Positions 17,607-27,274 are shown, counted from the stretch's first letter. The stretch is DNA of 64,000 bases from Microcoleus sp. FACHB-831 (GCF_014695585.1 NZ_JACJON010000056.1:1-64000), one strand, 5' to 3'. Numbers and translations are program-made. Notes: generated by a model from the letters alone, not told the origin.

Positions 17607-18215
17607 CTAATCGCTTGTAAATTGCAGTAGTTCATAATCTTTTGGTGTGTCAATGTCGATAGCACCTTTGGCAAAAGAAATAGAAAGAACGTTGCGATCG
17701 CATCTTTTAATTACTTGTTTTGCTCCTTCACTACTCTTGAGGTTAGCCAGCTCTGAAAAAAAACTGCTACTAAATAAAGCTGGTACGCCTCGCGTTCCTG
17801 CATACTCAGACGCAACAATGGGTTTACCCATAAGATAATAAGCCTCAACCAGTTGATTAATAACTTCAGGAGAGACAAACGGTTGATCGCAAAGCATCAA
17901 TACGGCTGCTTCTATTTCCTCTGGCGCAGCTTCTAACATTTTAATACCGCAACGAATCGAAGTAGACATCCCCTCATTCCATTGCAAATTTTCTACTACC
18001 TGCACTTCCGGGTGATTAACCTCGTGTTGCAATAATTCCGCATAAGCTCCCAGCACAACCACAAGCGGACGACACATTGAAGCAATAGCAACTTCTACAG
18101 CATTAGCTAGAAAACTGCGCCCGCGATAAGACAACAATTGTTTAGGAGTACCCATGCGAGTTGAAGCGCCCGCAGCTAAAATTACAACACCAACAGGAAA
18201 ATGCTTTACTTGCAT
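17607..18215 (-). CDS. MocA-like molybdenum cofactor nucleotidyltransferase
   Basis: A 202-aa NTP-transferase-fold protein with the N-terminal signature LAAGASTRMGTPKQLL (nucleotide-binding GxSxRMGxxK) and a central MLCDQPFV motif. This is the MocA/MobA-like family that converts Mo-molybdopterin to the cytosine (or guanine) dinucleotide form used by xanthine/aldehyde oxidoreductases. It starts 2 bp after the xdhC-like stop, so the two are translationally coupled. In context it most likely makes the MCD cofactor for the oxidoreductase encoded upstream in the same operon. The dinucleotide specificity cannot be read from sequence alone. Confidence 0.88.
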   Translation of the reverse strand: MQVKHFPVGVVILAAGASTRMGTPKQLLSYRGRSFLANAVEVAIASMCRPLVVVLGAYAELLQHEVNHPEVQVVENLQWNEGMSTSIRCGIKMLEAAPEEIEAAVLMLCDQPFVSPEVINQLVEAYYLMGKPIVASEYAGTRGVPALFSSSFFSELANLKSSEGAKQVIKRCDRNVLSISFAKGAIDIDTPKDYELLQFTSD

Positions 18216-18217
18216 AT

Positions 18218-19360
18218 TTATCTTCTGTTTTCATTGTTATGAGTATGAATTGGTGCTTTTCTTTCTCTGAGCAATCCGCCTGTACGATTTGCTAAAACAG
18301 CTTTGATTTCAGCCGCGATCGCTAGAGCAATTTCCTCTGGAGAATCAGCGCCAATATCGATACCAATAGGAGCGTACAAGCGAGCGAGTTGGGCTAGCGT
18401 TGGTGCGCTTTCTTGTGCCAAAATCTCCTGAAGTAACTTTTCAGTTCTTTTCTTAGGGCCAAGCATACCTAAATATCGCACGGGCGATGGTAAAAGAATT
18501 TTTAAAAGTTCTAGATCGTGCATATAGTTATGAGTCATAACTACAGCTACCGTGCGATTATCAATCTGAACGTATTCTTGTATGTTCTCCGGACGAGAAA
18601 CAATAACTGCATCAGCTAGAGGAAACTGCTGTTTAGTTGCATAAGCAGAGCGGCTATCAACTATAGTTACATACCATCCCAGCTCTTTAGCAAAACGTAC
18701 TAACGGCAAAGCATCCCCACCAGCACCAAAAATTACTAGGGAAACTGGTGGCGCGATCGCTTCGATGAAAACTTCCACATTGCCAGTCAACAATGGGTAA
18801 ACTTTAACTATTGATTGGTTGCTTGTTAGGGCTATTTGGGCATCATCCAGAATGCTTTTAACAACTGAAGACTCTGAAATATTGCTCTCTATATTTCCGT
18901 CTGAGTACAACCTTAAATATTCGCCAACTTTAACGTTTAATTCACCTTCAATTCGGAAAATTGTTGCCATAACTCCTGGCTCCCTTTGGCGCAGACACTC
19001 TGCCAGGAATGCTGTAGGACTTAGATTGCTTTGTGGTAATATCGCCTCAATTAAAACCTCAACTCTGCCATTGCAACCCAGCCGCATACCCCAAATAAGA
19101 TCGTCATCGGAAGTTGTGTCGTAGGTAACGAGAACAGGTTCGCCTGAGTCCATCACCTGTCTAGCGCGTTCAAAGACATCCTGCTCCAGACAACCACCGC
19201 TGATAGAGCCGACAGTAGTGCCATCAGGAGTTATCAACATCCGAGCGCCCGGTCTGCGATAAGTAGACCCGTTGACTTTAACGACAGTGGCAAGGGCAGC
19301 AGTTTTACCGCAATTTTTTAGCTGCTTAAATGCTGCAACAATATCCTGTAACTCTTTCAT
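18218..19360 (-). CDS. xdhC: XdhC-family molybdoenzyme maturation protein
   Basis: XdhC/CoxI-family protein of about 380 aa that binds and sulfurates the molybdenum cofactor before insertion into xanthine dehydrogenase-type enzymes. The N-terminal XdhC domain has STYRRPGARM and GSISGGCLEQDV. The C-terminal part is a Rossmann fold (IFGAGGDALPLVRFA ... TIVDSR). I use the ATG at 19360 (MKELQDIV), because the longer frame to 19384 needs a TTG start and adds eight residues unlike the family. The gene follows the large molybdenum subunit (gap about 105 bp) and precedes the MocA-like gene by 2 bp. Confidence 0.9.
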   Translation of the reverse strand: MKELQDIVAAFKQLKNCGKTAALATVVKVNGSTYRRPGARMLITPDGTTVGSISGGCLEQDVFERARQVMDSGEPVLVTYDTTSDDDLIWGMRLGCNGRVEVLIEAILPQSNLSPTAFLAECLRQREPGVMATIFRIEGELNVKVGEYLRLYSDGNIESNISESSVVKSILDDAQIALTSNQSIVKVYPLLTGNVEVFIEAIAPPVSLVIFGAGGDALPLVRFAKELGWYVTIVDSRSAYATKQQFPLADAVIVSRPENIQEYVQIDNRTVAVVMTHNYMHDLELLKILLPSPVRYLGMLGPKKRTEKLLQEILAQESAPTLAQLARLYAPIGIDIGADSPEEIALAIAAEIKAVLANRTGGLLRERKAPIHTHNNENRR

Positions 19361-19465
19361 AATTGGGTACTGCAAGCAAGCCAAAAGTCAAAAAGCAAAA
19401 CCAAGAAAAGTAGGAGCTTTTTAACTTTTGGCTCGTGATTATAGGCAAATTAAATGTGGAACAAT

Positions 19466-21700
19466 TTACAGCAGCTTATCCGGCGTAATTGGTAAATCGC
19501 GGATGCGCTTGCCCGTTGCGTGGTAAACAGCATTTGCCACCGCCGCTGCTACCCCAGTGATGCCAATTTCACCAACACCTTTAGCTCCTATAACATTGAC
19601 GTGGGGATCTGTTTCTTCCACAAAGTACGCTTCAATTGCAGGAATATCGGCGTTGACGGGTACGTGATATTCGCCCAAGTTGGGGTTGACGATACGCCCG
19701 AACCGACTATCGGTGATAGTTTCTTCGAGTAGCGCCATACCAATGCCCATAACAATACCGCCAATCATCTGCGATCGCGCTGTCTTTAAATTCAAAATCT
19801 GTCCCGCGCCAAAAGCTCCTACAAAGCGCGTAACGCGGACTGTACCAAAGTCGGGATCTACGCGCACCTCGGCGAATTGTGCGCCAAACGAGTGCATGGA
19901 ATATTTCTTCTCTGGTTGGTCAAACTTAGCATCGAAGTTTGCTTCCACCATCTTAAGATTTTGGCGCTTCAGCACAGATTCGTAGGTTTCTGTTTTCCCC
20001 TTATCGCTTTTGACAAAAATTTTGCCGCCTTCAATCGCGAGTTCGCTATCGGGGATGTTATAAAGTGGCGATCGCTTATCCGCACGGGCTATCTCCAGCA
20101 CCTTTGCGAGTGCCGTTTGCGTCGCTCCTACAACAGCACTACCGACGGAAGCAACTGTCGCGGAACCGCCAGAAACTGGCGCACGCGGCATTGCAGTATC
20201 GCCGAGTTCAAATTTCACCCGCTCAAATGGTACTCCCAACACATCGGCGATCGCTTGCGCCATTACCGTTGCCGTACCCGTACCCATCTCATGCGTACCG
20301 CTTTGCACAACGACGCTGCCATCTTGCATAATTCGTGTTGTGGCGCTAGCGGGAAAGCGGACTACAGGATAAGTTGCACTTGCCATTCCCATCCCAATCA
20401 GATAACGACCATCCCGCATAGAACGCGGTTCGGGGGTTCTGCGCGACCAGCCGAATTTCTCCGCCCCAAGTTGGTAAGATTCCTTCAGCGACTTGCTCGA
20501 CCAAGGCAAGCTACCATCCGGGTCGGTGTCCGCGTGGTTACGCAGGCGCAACTCAATCGGGTCGAGTTTGACAGCATATGCAAGTTCGTCGAGAGCAGCT
20601 TCCAAAGCATACATTCCCGGAGCTTCTCCAGGAGCGCGCATAAATGTCGGTTTCCCTTTGTTGAGGCGGACTACCCGTTGCGAGGTTTGCAGGTTGGGGG
20701 TGGCGTACATCATGTGCGTTGATTTGGTGAACGGTTCGACGAATTCACCTATTGCTTCTTCGCAACTATCGGAGATGCCTTTATGAGCTAATGCAGTCAA
20801 GCGTCCGTCGCGCTTCGCTCCCAGTATAATTTGCTGCTCGGTCTGCGCTCGATGTCCAACGGATGCAAACATCTGCGGGCGCGTCAACACTACCTTTACC
20901 GGACGATTGACGCTGCGGGCGGCTAGGGCGGCTAGGGGGACGTGCGACCACATACTCCCTTTACAGCCAAACGCGCCGCCGATGAACTGACAGATGACGC
21001 GCACATTTTCTTCTGGAAGGCCGAAAGCTTTTGCTAAAGTTGTACGCACGCCGAAGGTGTTCTGCGTGGAATCGTAAACTGTTAGCTTTTCCCCCTCCCA
21101 GATGGCGGTTGTGGCGTGCGGTTCCATCGGGTTGTGGTGTTCGGTAGGGGTGGTGTAAGTTTGTTCAACCCTAACTTCCGCTTCCGCCAGACCTTGTGCC
21201 AAATTGCCGCGTTCGGTATCTGCTGGTTTACTGAAGCCAACCATCCCTTTAGGCATAGCCGCGCGATCGCGTTCCATCTTTGTTAGAGGCGGTTGTTCTT
21301 CGTAAGCGACGCGCACGAGTGAAGCGGCGTGGGTAGCGCGTTCCAAGGTATCGGCGATCGCAACCCCAACGTACTGTCCGCTGTGATGTATATTCCCGTC
21401 TTGCAATGGGATGCGATTTTCCGCTGCGGCTCCCCCTTGCATCATACCGGGCATGGCGACAAATTTAGTTGCGTTCAGGTGGGTGAGAATTGCTAGAACA
21501 CCAGGCAATTTTTCCGCCGCACTAATATCGATACTCTTGATATTGCCACGCGCAATAGTACTGCCAATAAGCACTGCATAGGCAAGTTTATCTTGGGGAA
21601 ATTCAGCCGAGTAACGTGCTGCGCCTGTAACCTTCAAGCGTCCGTCAACCCGGTTCATCGGCTTACCGACGGCTTTGTTGTTATTTTGATTTGCGTTCAT
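19466..21700 (-). CDS. paoC: Molybdopterin-binding large subunit of a PaoABC-like aldehyde oxidoreductase
   Basis: A 744-aa xanthine dehydrogenase-family large subunit. It has the N-terminal aldehyde oxidase a/b hammerhead (GRLKVTGAARYSAEFP), the Mo-pterin region (GGAFGCKG, MRAPGE, GTHEMGTGT, GGSATVASVGSAVVG) and the catalytic glutamate E711 in GVGEIGITG. The start overlaps the FAD-subunit stop by 4 bp (ATGA), so the subunits are translationally coupled. It has no signal peptide of its own. As in E. coli PaoC, export would depend on the Tat signal of the small subunit. The enzyme probably oxidises aldehydes to acids in the periplasm; the physiological substrate is unknown. Confidence 0.92.
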   Translation of the reverse strand: MNANQNNNKAVGKPMNRVDGRLKVTGAARYSAEFPQDKLAYAVLIGSTIARGNIKSIDISAAEKLPGVLAILTHLNATKFVAMPGMMQGGAAAENRIPLQDGNIHHSGQYVGVAIADTLERATHAASLVRVAYEEQPPLTKMERDRAAMPKGMVGFSKPADTERGNLAQGLAEAEVRVEQTYTTPTEHHNPMEPHATTAIWEGEKLTVYDSTQNTFGVRTTLAKAFGLPEENVRVICQFIGGAFGCKGSMWSHVPLAALAARSVNRPVKVVLTRPQMFASVGHRAQTEQQIILGAKRDGRLTALAHKGISDSCEEAIGEFVEPFTKSTHMMYATPNLQTSQRVVRLNKGKPTFMRAPGEAPGMYALEAALDELAYAVKLDPIELRLRNHADTDPDGSLPWSSKSLKESYQLGAEKFGWSRRTPEPRSMRDGRYLIGMGMASATYPVVRFPASATTRIMQDGSVVVQSGTHEMGTGTATVMAQAIADVLGVPFERVKFELGDTAMPRAPVSGGSATVASVGSAVVGATQTALAKVLEIARADKRSPLYNIPDSELAIEGGKIFVKSDKGKTETYESVLKRQNLKMVEANFDAKFDQPEKKYSMHSFGAQFAEVRVDPDFGTVRVTRFVGAFGAGQILNLKTARSQMIGGIVMGIGMALLEETITDSRFGRIVNPNLGEYHVPVNADIPAIEAYFVEETDPHVNVIGAKGVGEIGITGVAAAVANAVYHATGKRIRDLPITPDKLL

Positions 21701-22686
21701 GCTGTAGTTCCTTCTGCTGCTGTGGCGATCGCGAGAGCAATAGCCCGCTTAGACATTTCAACTTTGAAAGCGTTGTACTGATATGGTTTAGCTTCTCGCA
21801 CAGTCGCCTCGGCTGCTGCTTGAAATGTCTGCGCGTTCGCTTTGGCACCAACTAAAATTTGTTCTGCTGCGATCGCCCGCCAAGGCTTATGCGCTACCCC
21901 CCCCATTGCTACTCTTGCGCCCCGAATTGTACCGTTGTCAATATCTAAGGCAGCAGCAACGGAAACTAAAGCAAAGGCATAACTTGTGCGATCGCGTACT
22001 TTCAGATAATGCGACGCACGGGCAAAACGCGATTCTGGTAAGTCCACCGCCATAATTAGCTCGTCGCGTCCCAGGACGGTATCAATTTCTGGCGTATCGC
22101 CGGGTAAACGGTGAAATTCACTAATAGGGATTTGTCGTTCTCCGTTTGGCCCCTCTACGCGCACCATTGCGTCAAGTGCCGCTAGGGCTACGCACATATC
22201 CGAAGGATGGGTGGCAATACACTTATCGCTAGTGCCAAAGATGGCGTGAATGCGGTTGTATCCTTCAATAGCTGCACATCCCGACCCGGGCGATCGCTTA
22301 TTGCACGGCATCGCCGTATCGTAGAAGTAGTAACATCGCGTTCTTTGCATCAAATTGCCGCCCATCGTTGCCATATTTCGCAGTTGCGGCGACGCACCAG
22401 CAAGTAAGGCTTGGGAAAGTAAAGGATAGCGATCGCGTATTAACTTGTTATTAGCTACATCGCTATTCCTTGCCAACGCCCCGATTCTCACGCCACCTGA
22501 AATTGTCTCTACTTTCTCTAACGGTAGTCGCGTAATGTCAACCAGACGATCCGGTTGCATCACCCCCTCTTTCATCAGATCGAGTAAATTTGTGCCGCCT
22601 GCAATAAATTTTGCTTTCTGGTCGCCAGCGACAGTTTGAATAGCTGTACCCTGGCTGGTAGCGCGGACATAGCTGAATGGTTTCAT
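21697..22686 (-). CDS. paoB: FAD-binding subunit with extra [4Fe-4S] motif (PaoB-like)
   Basis: A 329-aa FAD-binding subunit of the CO dehydrogenase/xanthine dehydrogenase type, with FAD loops AGGTNLLDLM (29-38) and TMGGNLMQR (107-115). Unlike most members it has four cysteines (C118, C128, C137, C156) in the insertion after the second FAD loop, as in E. coli PaoB, where this region holds a [4Fe-4S] cluster. It sits 32 bp after the 2Fe-2S subunit and overlaps the large subunit. It passes electrons between the 2Fe-2S clusters and an acceptor; the acceptor is not encoded nearby. Confidence 0.9.
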   Translation of the reverse strand: MKPFSYVRATSQGTAIQTVAGDQKAKFIAGGTNLLDLMKEGVMQPDRLVDITRLPLEKVETISGGVRIGALARNSDVANNKLIRDRYPLLSQALLAGASPQLRNMATMGGNLMQRTRCYYFYDTAMPCNKRSPGSGCAAIEGYNRIHAIFGTSDKCIATHPSDMCVALAALDAMVRVEGPNGERQIPISEFHRLPGDTPEIDTVLGRDELIMAVDLPESRFARASHYLKVRDRTSYAFALVSVAAALDIDNGTIRGARVAMGGVAHKPWRAIAAEQILVGAKANAQTFQAAAEATVREAKPYQYNAFKVEMSKRAIALAIATAAEGTTA

Positions 22687-22718
22687 AATTATTTTTTGAG
22701 CTTAGTTGCTACCCTGCT

Positions 22719-23330
22719 TTAAGCTTTCATTTCCCGCACTTCTTGCACTGCTGCGACAATACCTGGATAAGCACCGCAACGACAAATATTGCCACTCATG
22801 CACTCCCTAATTCCCTCATCGGATGACGGACAACCTTCTGCTAGCAGACCAACCGCCGACATAATTTGACCGGGGGTGCAGTAACCGCACTGAAAGCCAT
22901 CGTGCTTGATGAATGCTGCTTGTAGTGGGTGAAGTTCTTCCCCTCGCGCTAAACCTTCAATTGTGGTAATTTCGTCTCCTTCGTGCATGATTGCAAGGGT
23001 GAGGCACGAGTTAATGCGCCTTCCATCTATCAATACCGTACACGCGCCGCACTGTCCGCGATCGCACCCTTTCTTACTACCTGTCAGCCCGATGCGTTCT
23101 CGCAGTGCATCCAGGAGGGTGACGCGGGGTTCAATTTGCAATGGGTATGACTTACCGTTTACTCGCAGCATTACCGCAACGCTATCACCTGCTAACCCTG
23201 CGGGTGTTGGGGAAGTGGGTTTAGGGTTTGTTTGTGCTATGACTTTCTTGGTAAACTCCCCAACTGTAGTTGCTACTACACCCAGGATGATTAACTGCCC
23301 AAACCGTCTTCGCCTCAGCCTCAGTTTCAT
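22719..23330 (-). CDS. paoA: Tat-exported [2Fe-2S] subunit (PaoA-like)
   Basis: A 203-aa first gene of the molybdoenzyme operon. The N-terminus (RLRRRRFGQLIILGVVATT) has a twin-arginine motif and hydrophobic segment, so the assembled enzyme should go to the periplasm. The ferredoxin-like domain binds one cluster through GCDRGQCGACTVLIDG and a distal Cys, and the C-terminal helical domain binds a second through FQCGYCTPGQ and NICRCGAYPG. Both sets of cysteines are complete. Its promoter should lie in the 23331-24000 spacer, but I see no consensus promoter there. Confidence 0.92.
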   Translation of the reverse strand: MKLRLRRRRFGQLIILGVVATTVGEFTKKVIAQTNPKPTSPTPAGLAGDSVAVMLRVNGKSYPLQIEPRVTLLDALRERIGLTGSKKGCDRGQCGACTVLIDGRRINSCLTLAIMHEGDEITTIEGLARGEELHPLQAAFIKHDGFQCGYCTPGQIMSAVGLLAEGCPSSDEGIRECMSGNICRCGAYPGIVAAVQEVREMKA

Positions 23331-24666
23331 AGCTTCACTCCTATATTTTGCATAAGTTTAATTAATATCAACAGCGATCGCCTCACCCAGTCTTGATTGT
23401 TGATACAGAGCTAGCGCTCAAACCCAGCTGAGTTATAAATTACCGCTATTAGCGATCGCTATTATAAATTATCTACCTTTAGCCGGAAGTATTTGTCTAC
23501 TGCTTGGCCATTATTCTTTCTTCCCAGTTGCGTTTACTCATCCCTAAGACAGATATTTTCAATATTGAAAATCTTAATACTTTAAATATATTGCCATCCA
23601 AGGCCGTTGATATTTCCTAACCTTTCATGGCAAAAGGCTTGAGTAGCTATATGTAAGCGTCTCAAACCCGAATTAACCAAACTAATTTTAAGAGCGATCG
23701 CTATTTGTAATGTCAGTCCTACTCGCCTGCTTCACTAAACATTATAGATTGAGCGAGAATTGAACGAAAATTTGGTATAAATCGTAACTTTTTTATAATT
23801 GTGTGTCTCTGTTACGAGCGATACAAGCATCCGGTTCTTGGTTGTAAGTAGCAGGAATAAGAATGTAATTTCTAAAGGTATATTTTTGTCCTCCCAAGCA
23901 AGTAATATTTTTTTACTGTGGCAAATTTGGATGGAACAATTGTATCTCTGGGTGTTTTTGTAACATTCAGTGCAGCCACAACAATTTTGCATCCAGAAAA
24001 AGCAACATAGTGAATATCACCCAATTGTATGAGCCAGGATACCCCGCTGGGATGATATAATTGGATTATGTTCTTTAGGTAACTAAACTGCTGGAAAATT
24101 GTTTAGTTATTAAAATTTAGATTACTCTTCTTTAGCGCCTTTACATTTTCCGACTAAATTGCCTAATTTTAATTACTTGTAATTGTTAATAAATACACTG
24201 CTTGCTATTGTTTGTAGTGCTATATTCCTGAAGGTGATTTATATGTTAAATAGCGGTGTAACTATAAACACAACCTTTTCTAAATGCATTAGATAAAAAG
24301 CCCCTTATAAATCCTCCCTTGGGAAGGCGTGCCGAAAAACAGGACTTGTTACTCTACTTAATAATAGATAGATTTTTTAGTCAAACCTCTAAGTTTAGGA
24401 GGAATTACCTATTAAAATCTATTTTTAGAGCTTGGAGTTTCCCGGCCTAAGTTTTAAGATACAACAACAGCCTAATGTAAATTAAATAGCTATTCGTCAG
24501 GGTCTGGAAGTTCGTAACCGCAGAGAAAACCGCGATCGCTTTCGTTTGGCTATCTTTACGGGCGCCTAGCTAGGCGCCCCTAGTATATGTGGACTTGCTG
24601 CGTAAGTCCTGTAAATGAAAGTAACAATCAAGCTCAGATTAACTTTTTAAAACTTATTTAGGCCGT
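23331..24666. other. 1.3-kb gene-free spacer between divergent genes
   Basis: This region separates the paoABC-like operon (minus) from the MFS gene (plus). It contains several GCGATCGC sites, AT-rich tracts, a 20-nt perfect palindrome (24560-24579) and an 85-codon minus-strand frame at 23735-23992. I reject that frame as a gene because it is Cys/Lys-rich, has no recognisable domain and lacks a convincing ribosome binding site. Promoters for both flanking genes should lie here. Confidence 0.6.
24560..24579. repeat. Perfect 20-nt GC-rich palindrome
   Basis: GGGCGCCTAG is followed directly by its reverse complement, about 90 bp upstream of the MFS transporter start in otherwise AT-rich DNA. 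It could be a dispersed repeat, a regulator site, or a hairpin in the 5' leader of the MFS transcript. Confidence 0.6.
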
Positions 24667-26196
24667 ATGTTCAGCGAAGTAGAAAATACCAATTTAGCAC
24701 AAGCAAATCCTCTTGCAGTTCAGGAAATACCAGAAAATACATCATTAACGGCACTTCCTGCAAATCAACCTTATAAAATTTCAAAGCCAGAAATTCGGTC
24801 AAGCCTTAAGGCATTAACTATCGAAGGTGTCGTCGCTACAATCTTTTACAGCATTATTGGCGGCGCGTTGCTGAGTAACTTTTTGCTGGATTTGGGTGCA
24901 GGGCCAGTGGAAATTGGTATGCTTGCGTCTATTCCTCAGCTGACGAATCTTCTCCAACCGCTGGGAGCATATATAGCAGATCGAACCAAGAGCCGCCACT
25001 GGTATGCCCTCTTCACCTTCGGTCCGCCACGTCTGCTGTGGCTGATTTTGGTACCAGCAATCTGGATGGTCAGCTCATCTCAACTCGCTCCGCATCGGCT
25101 GGTGCAGTTGACATTAGCAATTATCTGGGTGGTAAATATCATGGAAGCTTTGGGTCGTGCTTCCTGGTTTAGCTGGCTGGCTGTGTTAGTACCTCCGCGC
25201 TTCCGGGGGCGGTATTTTGGCCTTCGCAACAGCTTTCTAAGCTTAACGAGTTTGATCGGCGTGCCGCTACTTGGTCTAGCAGTGTCGAAGTGGCCTGGTG
25301 GAACGCTTCAAGGCTACGGGACGATTTTGGTTGTAGGAATTGTGTTCGGGCTGGTTAGCCTGATCTTCCAGTTCTTTATGAGCGATGTGAACCCGCAGCT
25401 AGTGCATGCGACGCATTCAGAGACAACCGAAAACTCGCGCTGGGGAGAAGCTAAAACCTTCTTCAAGAACAGTAATTTTTTGAAGTTTTTGCTTTACTCG
25501 GGTCTGTGGAGTTTTGCCGTTAACATCAGCGCTCCCTTCTTTAACCTCTACTTGCTGGATAACTTAAATATAGATGTCAGTGTAGTAACGATCTATAACA
25601 GCTTAGGAGCTGGCGCTAACTTACTGATGCTAATGGTATGGGGCAAACTGGCAGATCGAGTTGGGAATCGCCCGCTGATGATAGTAGTGGGACTTTTAGT
25701 GGCGCTGACGCCTTTATTGTGGCTAGAAGCTGGAACAGATCCTATTTTTCTTTGGGCTTGGTTTCCCTTCTTGCACATACTGGGTGGTGGGACGTGGGCG
25801 GCGATTGACCTTTGCAGCGGCAATCTTTTGATGGGAGTGACACCGCTACGCAATCAGTCGATTTACTTCGCGATCGCGGCGGCTGTTCCTGGTGTCACTG
25901 GTGCAGTAGGCATCACCCTTGGGGGCTTTTTAGCGACTCTGACTGATGTCGGTGGTTTGCCGGGGGTGTTTGCTCTGTCAGCCGTCGTGCGGTTGGCTGC
26001 CCTCCTGCCCTTGGTTTTTGTAGGAGAGCAGCGTTCTGTGCGCGTGCGTCACCTCTGGCGAGTCCTTTCCCCACTCCGGCGGCAAGGGGCAGTTCTTCAA
26101 GGAGGAGGCATCGGTTTTCAACCATTTACTGAAACCGAGGAGGAATTATTAGCTGTAAGCCCAGTTATTGAGCCTTCAGCGGTTGATTTACCTTAG
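24667..26196 (+). CDS. MFS transporter
   Basis: A 509-aa integral membrane protein. It has about twelve hydrophobic segments, a soluble N-terminal extension of about 50 residues and a hydrophilic C-terminal tail. The loop after the second/third helix (LGAYIADRTKSRHWY) and the mid-protein loop (WGKLADRVGNRPLMI) carry the D-R-x-x-R/K pattern typical of the major facilitator superfamily. The large central loop (about 240-270) divides the two halves. The substrate cannot be told from sequence. It converges on galE with a shared terminator hairpin. Confidence 0.85.
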   Translation: MFSEVENTNLAQANPLAVQEIPENTSLTALPANQPYKISKPEIRSSLKALTIEGVVATIFYSIIGGALLSNFLLDLGAGPVEIGMLASIPQLTNLLQPLGAYIADRTKSRHWYALFTFGPPRLLWLILVPAIWMVSSSQLAPHRLVQLTLAIIWVVNIMEALGRASWFSWLAVLVPPRFRGRYFGLRNSFLSLTSLIGVPLLGLAVSKWPGGTLQGYGTILVVGIVFGLVSLIFQFFMSDVNPQLVHATHSETTENSRWGEAKTFFKNSNFLKFLLYSGLWSFAVNISAPFFNLYLLDNLNIDVSVVTIYNSLGAGANLLMLMVWGKLADRVGNRPLMIVVGLLVALTPLLWLEAGTDPIFLWAWFPFLHILGGGTWAAIDLCSGNLLMGVTPLRNQSIYFAIAAAVPGVTGAVGITLGGFLATLTDVGGLPGVFALSAVVRLAALLPLVFVGEQRSVRVRHLWRVLSPLRRQGAVLQGGGIGFQPFTETEEELLAVSPVIEPSAVDLP

Positions 26197-26219
26197 AGAT
26201 TACTCGTACATTGCAATTA

Positions 26220-26257
26220 AAAATGGGGATTTTTATTTAAATAAAAGTCCCCATTTT
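26220..26257. terminator. Bidirectional terminator between the MFS gene and galE
   Basis: Arms AAAATGGGGA (26220-26229) and TCCCCATTTT (26248-26257) pair perfectly, and the centre (TTTTATTTAAATAAAA) is itself self-complementary, so nearly the whole 38 nt can fold. It lies between convergent stop codons (26196 and 26276), and its A/T outer arms provide U-runs on either strand. Confidence 0.8.
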
Positions 26258-26275
26258 AGTTTAAGTCACTCTACT

Positions 26276-27274
26276 TTATGCATGACGCTTTTGATGCCAC
26301 TGCCATGCATGAGCTATGATTTCGTTGATGTCGGGATACTGGGGATTCCAACCCAAAATTTTTCTGGCTTTGTCGCTACTACCGACTAAGGCAGGTGGAT
26401 CTCCAGCGCGGCGATCGCGTTCTTCCGTTTTAATTTCTCGCCCCGTTATTTTCTTTGCAGCTTCTATTACTTCTCTGACTGAAAATCCGCTGCCATTCCC
26501 TAGATTAAATACGTCGCTGTTTCCCCCTTTCAGCAGATAATCTAGACCCAAAACGTGGGCTTGCGCCAAGTCGGCAACGTGAATGTAATCCCGAATGCAA
26601 GTGCCATCTCGCGTTGGATAATCTGTGCCTAAAATTGAGATAACATCGCGCTTCTGCATAGCAGTTAGCAGCACTAGAGGAATCAGGTGAGTTTCGGGTG
26701 CGTGATCTTCACCCAGCAACCCATCTGGGTTAGCGCCTGCGGCGTTAAAGTAGCGGAAACAGACAGACTTGAAATCGTAAGCTGTATCAAAATCAGATAA
26801 GATGCGCTCTACCATCCACTTGGTAGTTGCATAAGGGCTGATGGGGTCTTGGGGATGGTCTTCAGTAATAGGAACAAACTTGGGCACGCCATAAAGAGCG
26901 CAAGTAGAAGAAAATACAAATTTTTTGATGGATGCTGCCACCATTGCTTCTAAGAGAGTCAACGTACCTGCAACATTGTTGTGGTAATATTTGCCTGGTT
27001 CGCTGACAGATTCGCCCACAGCAATAAAAGCGGCAAAGTGCATTACGGCAGCAATCTTGTGGGTGGTAAATATTTCATTAAGGAGGGCGCGATCGCTCGT
27101 ATCGCCGACAATTAATTTTACCTTTAAAACCTGTTCTACAATTTCTCGATGACCATAAGACAGGTTATCAAGAACAATTACTTCGTATCCTGCTTGTTGC
27201 AAAGCTAATACTGCATGGGAGCCAATATAACCCGCTCCCCCTGTTACTAAAATGGTTAATTTATCTTCAGGCAT
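26276..27274 (-). CDS. galE: UDP-glucose 4-epimerase
   Basis: A 332-aa extended short-chain dehydrogenase, about the usual GalE length. It has the NAD-binding motif TGGAGYIGSH near the N-terminus, SSTCALYG, the catalytic YATTK (Tyr/Lys), RYFNAAGA and the C-terminal RRAGDPPAL motif of UDP-hexose epimerases. It interconverts UDP-glucose and UDP-galactose in the cytosol. It lies 157 bp after the GH1-RmlD gene and within the same minus-strand block as the UDP-galactopyranose mutase fusion. It therefore probably supplies UDP-galactose for galactofuranose synthesis, besides general sugar metabolism. Confidence 0.95.
   Translation of the reverse strand: MPEDKLTILVTGGAGYIGSHAVLALQQAGYEVIVLDNLSYGHREIVEQVLKVKLIVGDTSDRALLNEIFTTHKIAAVMHFAAFIAVGESVSEPGKYYHNNVAGTLTLLEAMVAASIKKFVFSSTCALYGVPKFVPITEDHPQDPISPYATTKWMVERILSDFDTAYDFKSVCFRYFNAAGANPDGLLGEDHAPETHLIPLVLLTAMQKRDVISILGTDYPTRDGTCIRDYIHVADLAQAHVLGLDYLLKGGNSDVFNLGNGSGFSVREVIEAAKKITGREIKTEERDRRAGDPPALVGSSDKARKILGWNPQYPDINEIIAHAWQWHQKRHA

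Noticed and set aside
19360-19384. TTG start of the XdhC-family gene at 19384
   Set aside because: The ATG at 19360 gives the usual family N-terminus; the TTG would add eight residues with no ribosome binding site.
19877-20722. 281-codon plus-strand open frame antisense to the large molybdenum subunit
   Set aside because: The subunit on the other strand has complete family motifs; the antisense frame is Arg/His/Cys-rich and is a GC-composition shadow.
23735-23992. 85-codon minus-strand frame rich in Cys and Lys
   Set aside because: There is no clear start signal, no domain and no supporting neighbour; the frame is short and consistent with chance in AT-rich DNA.
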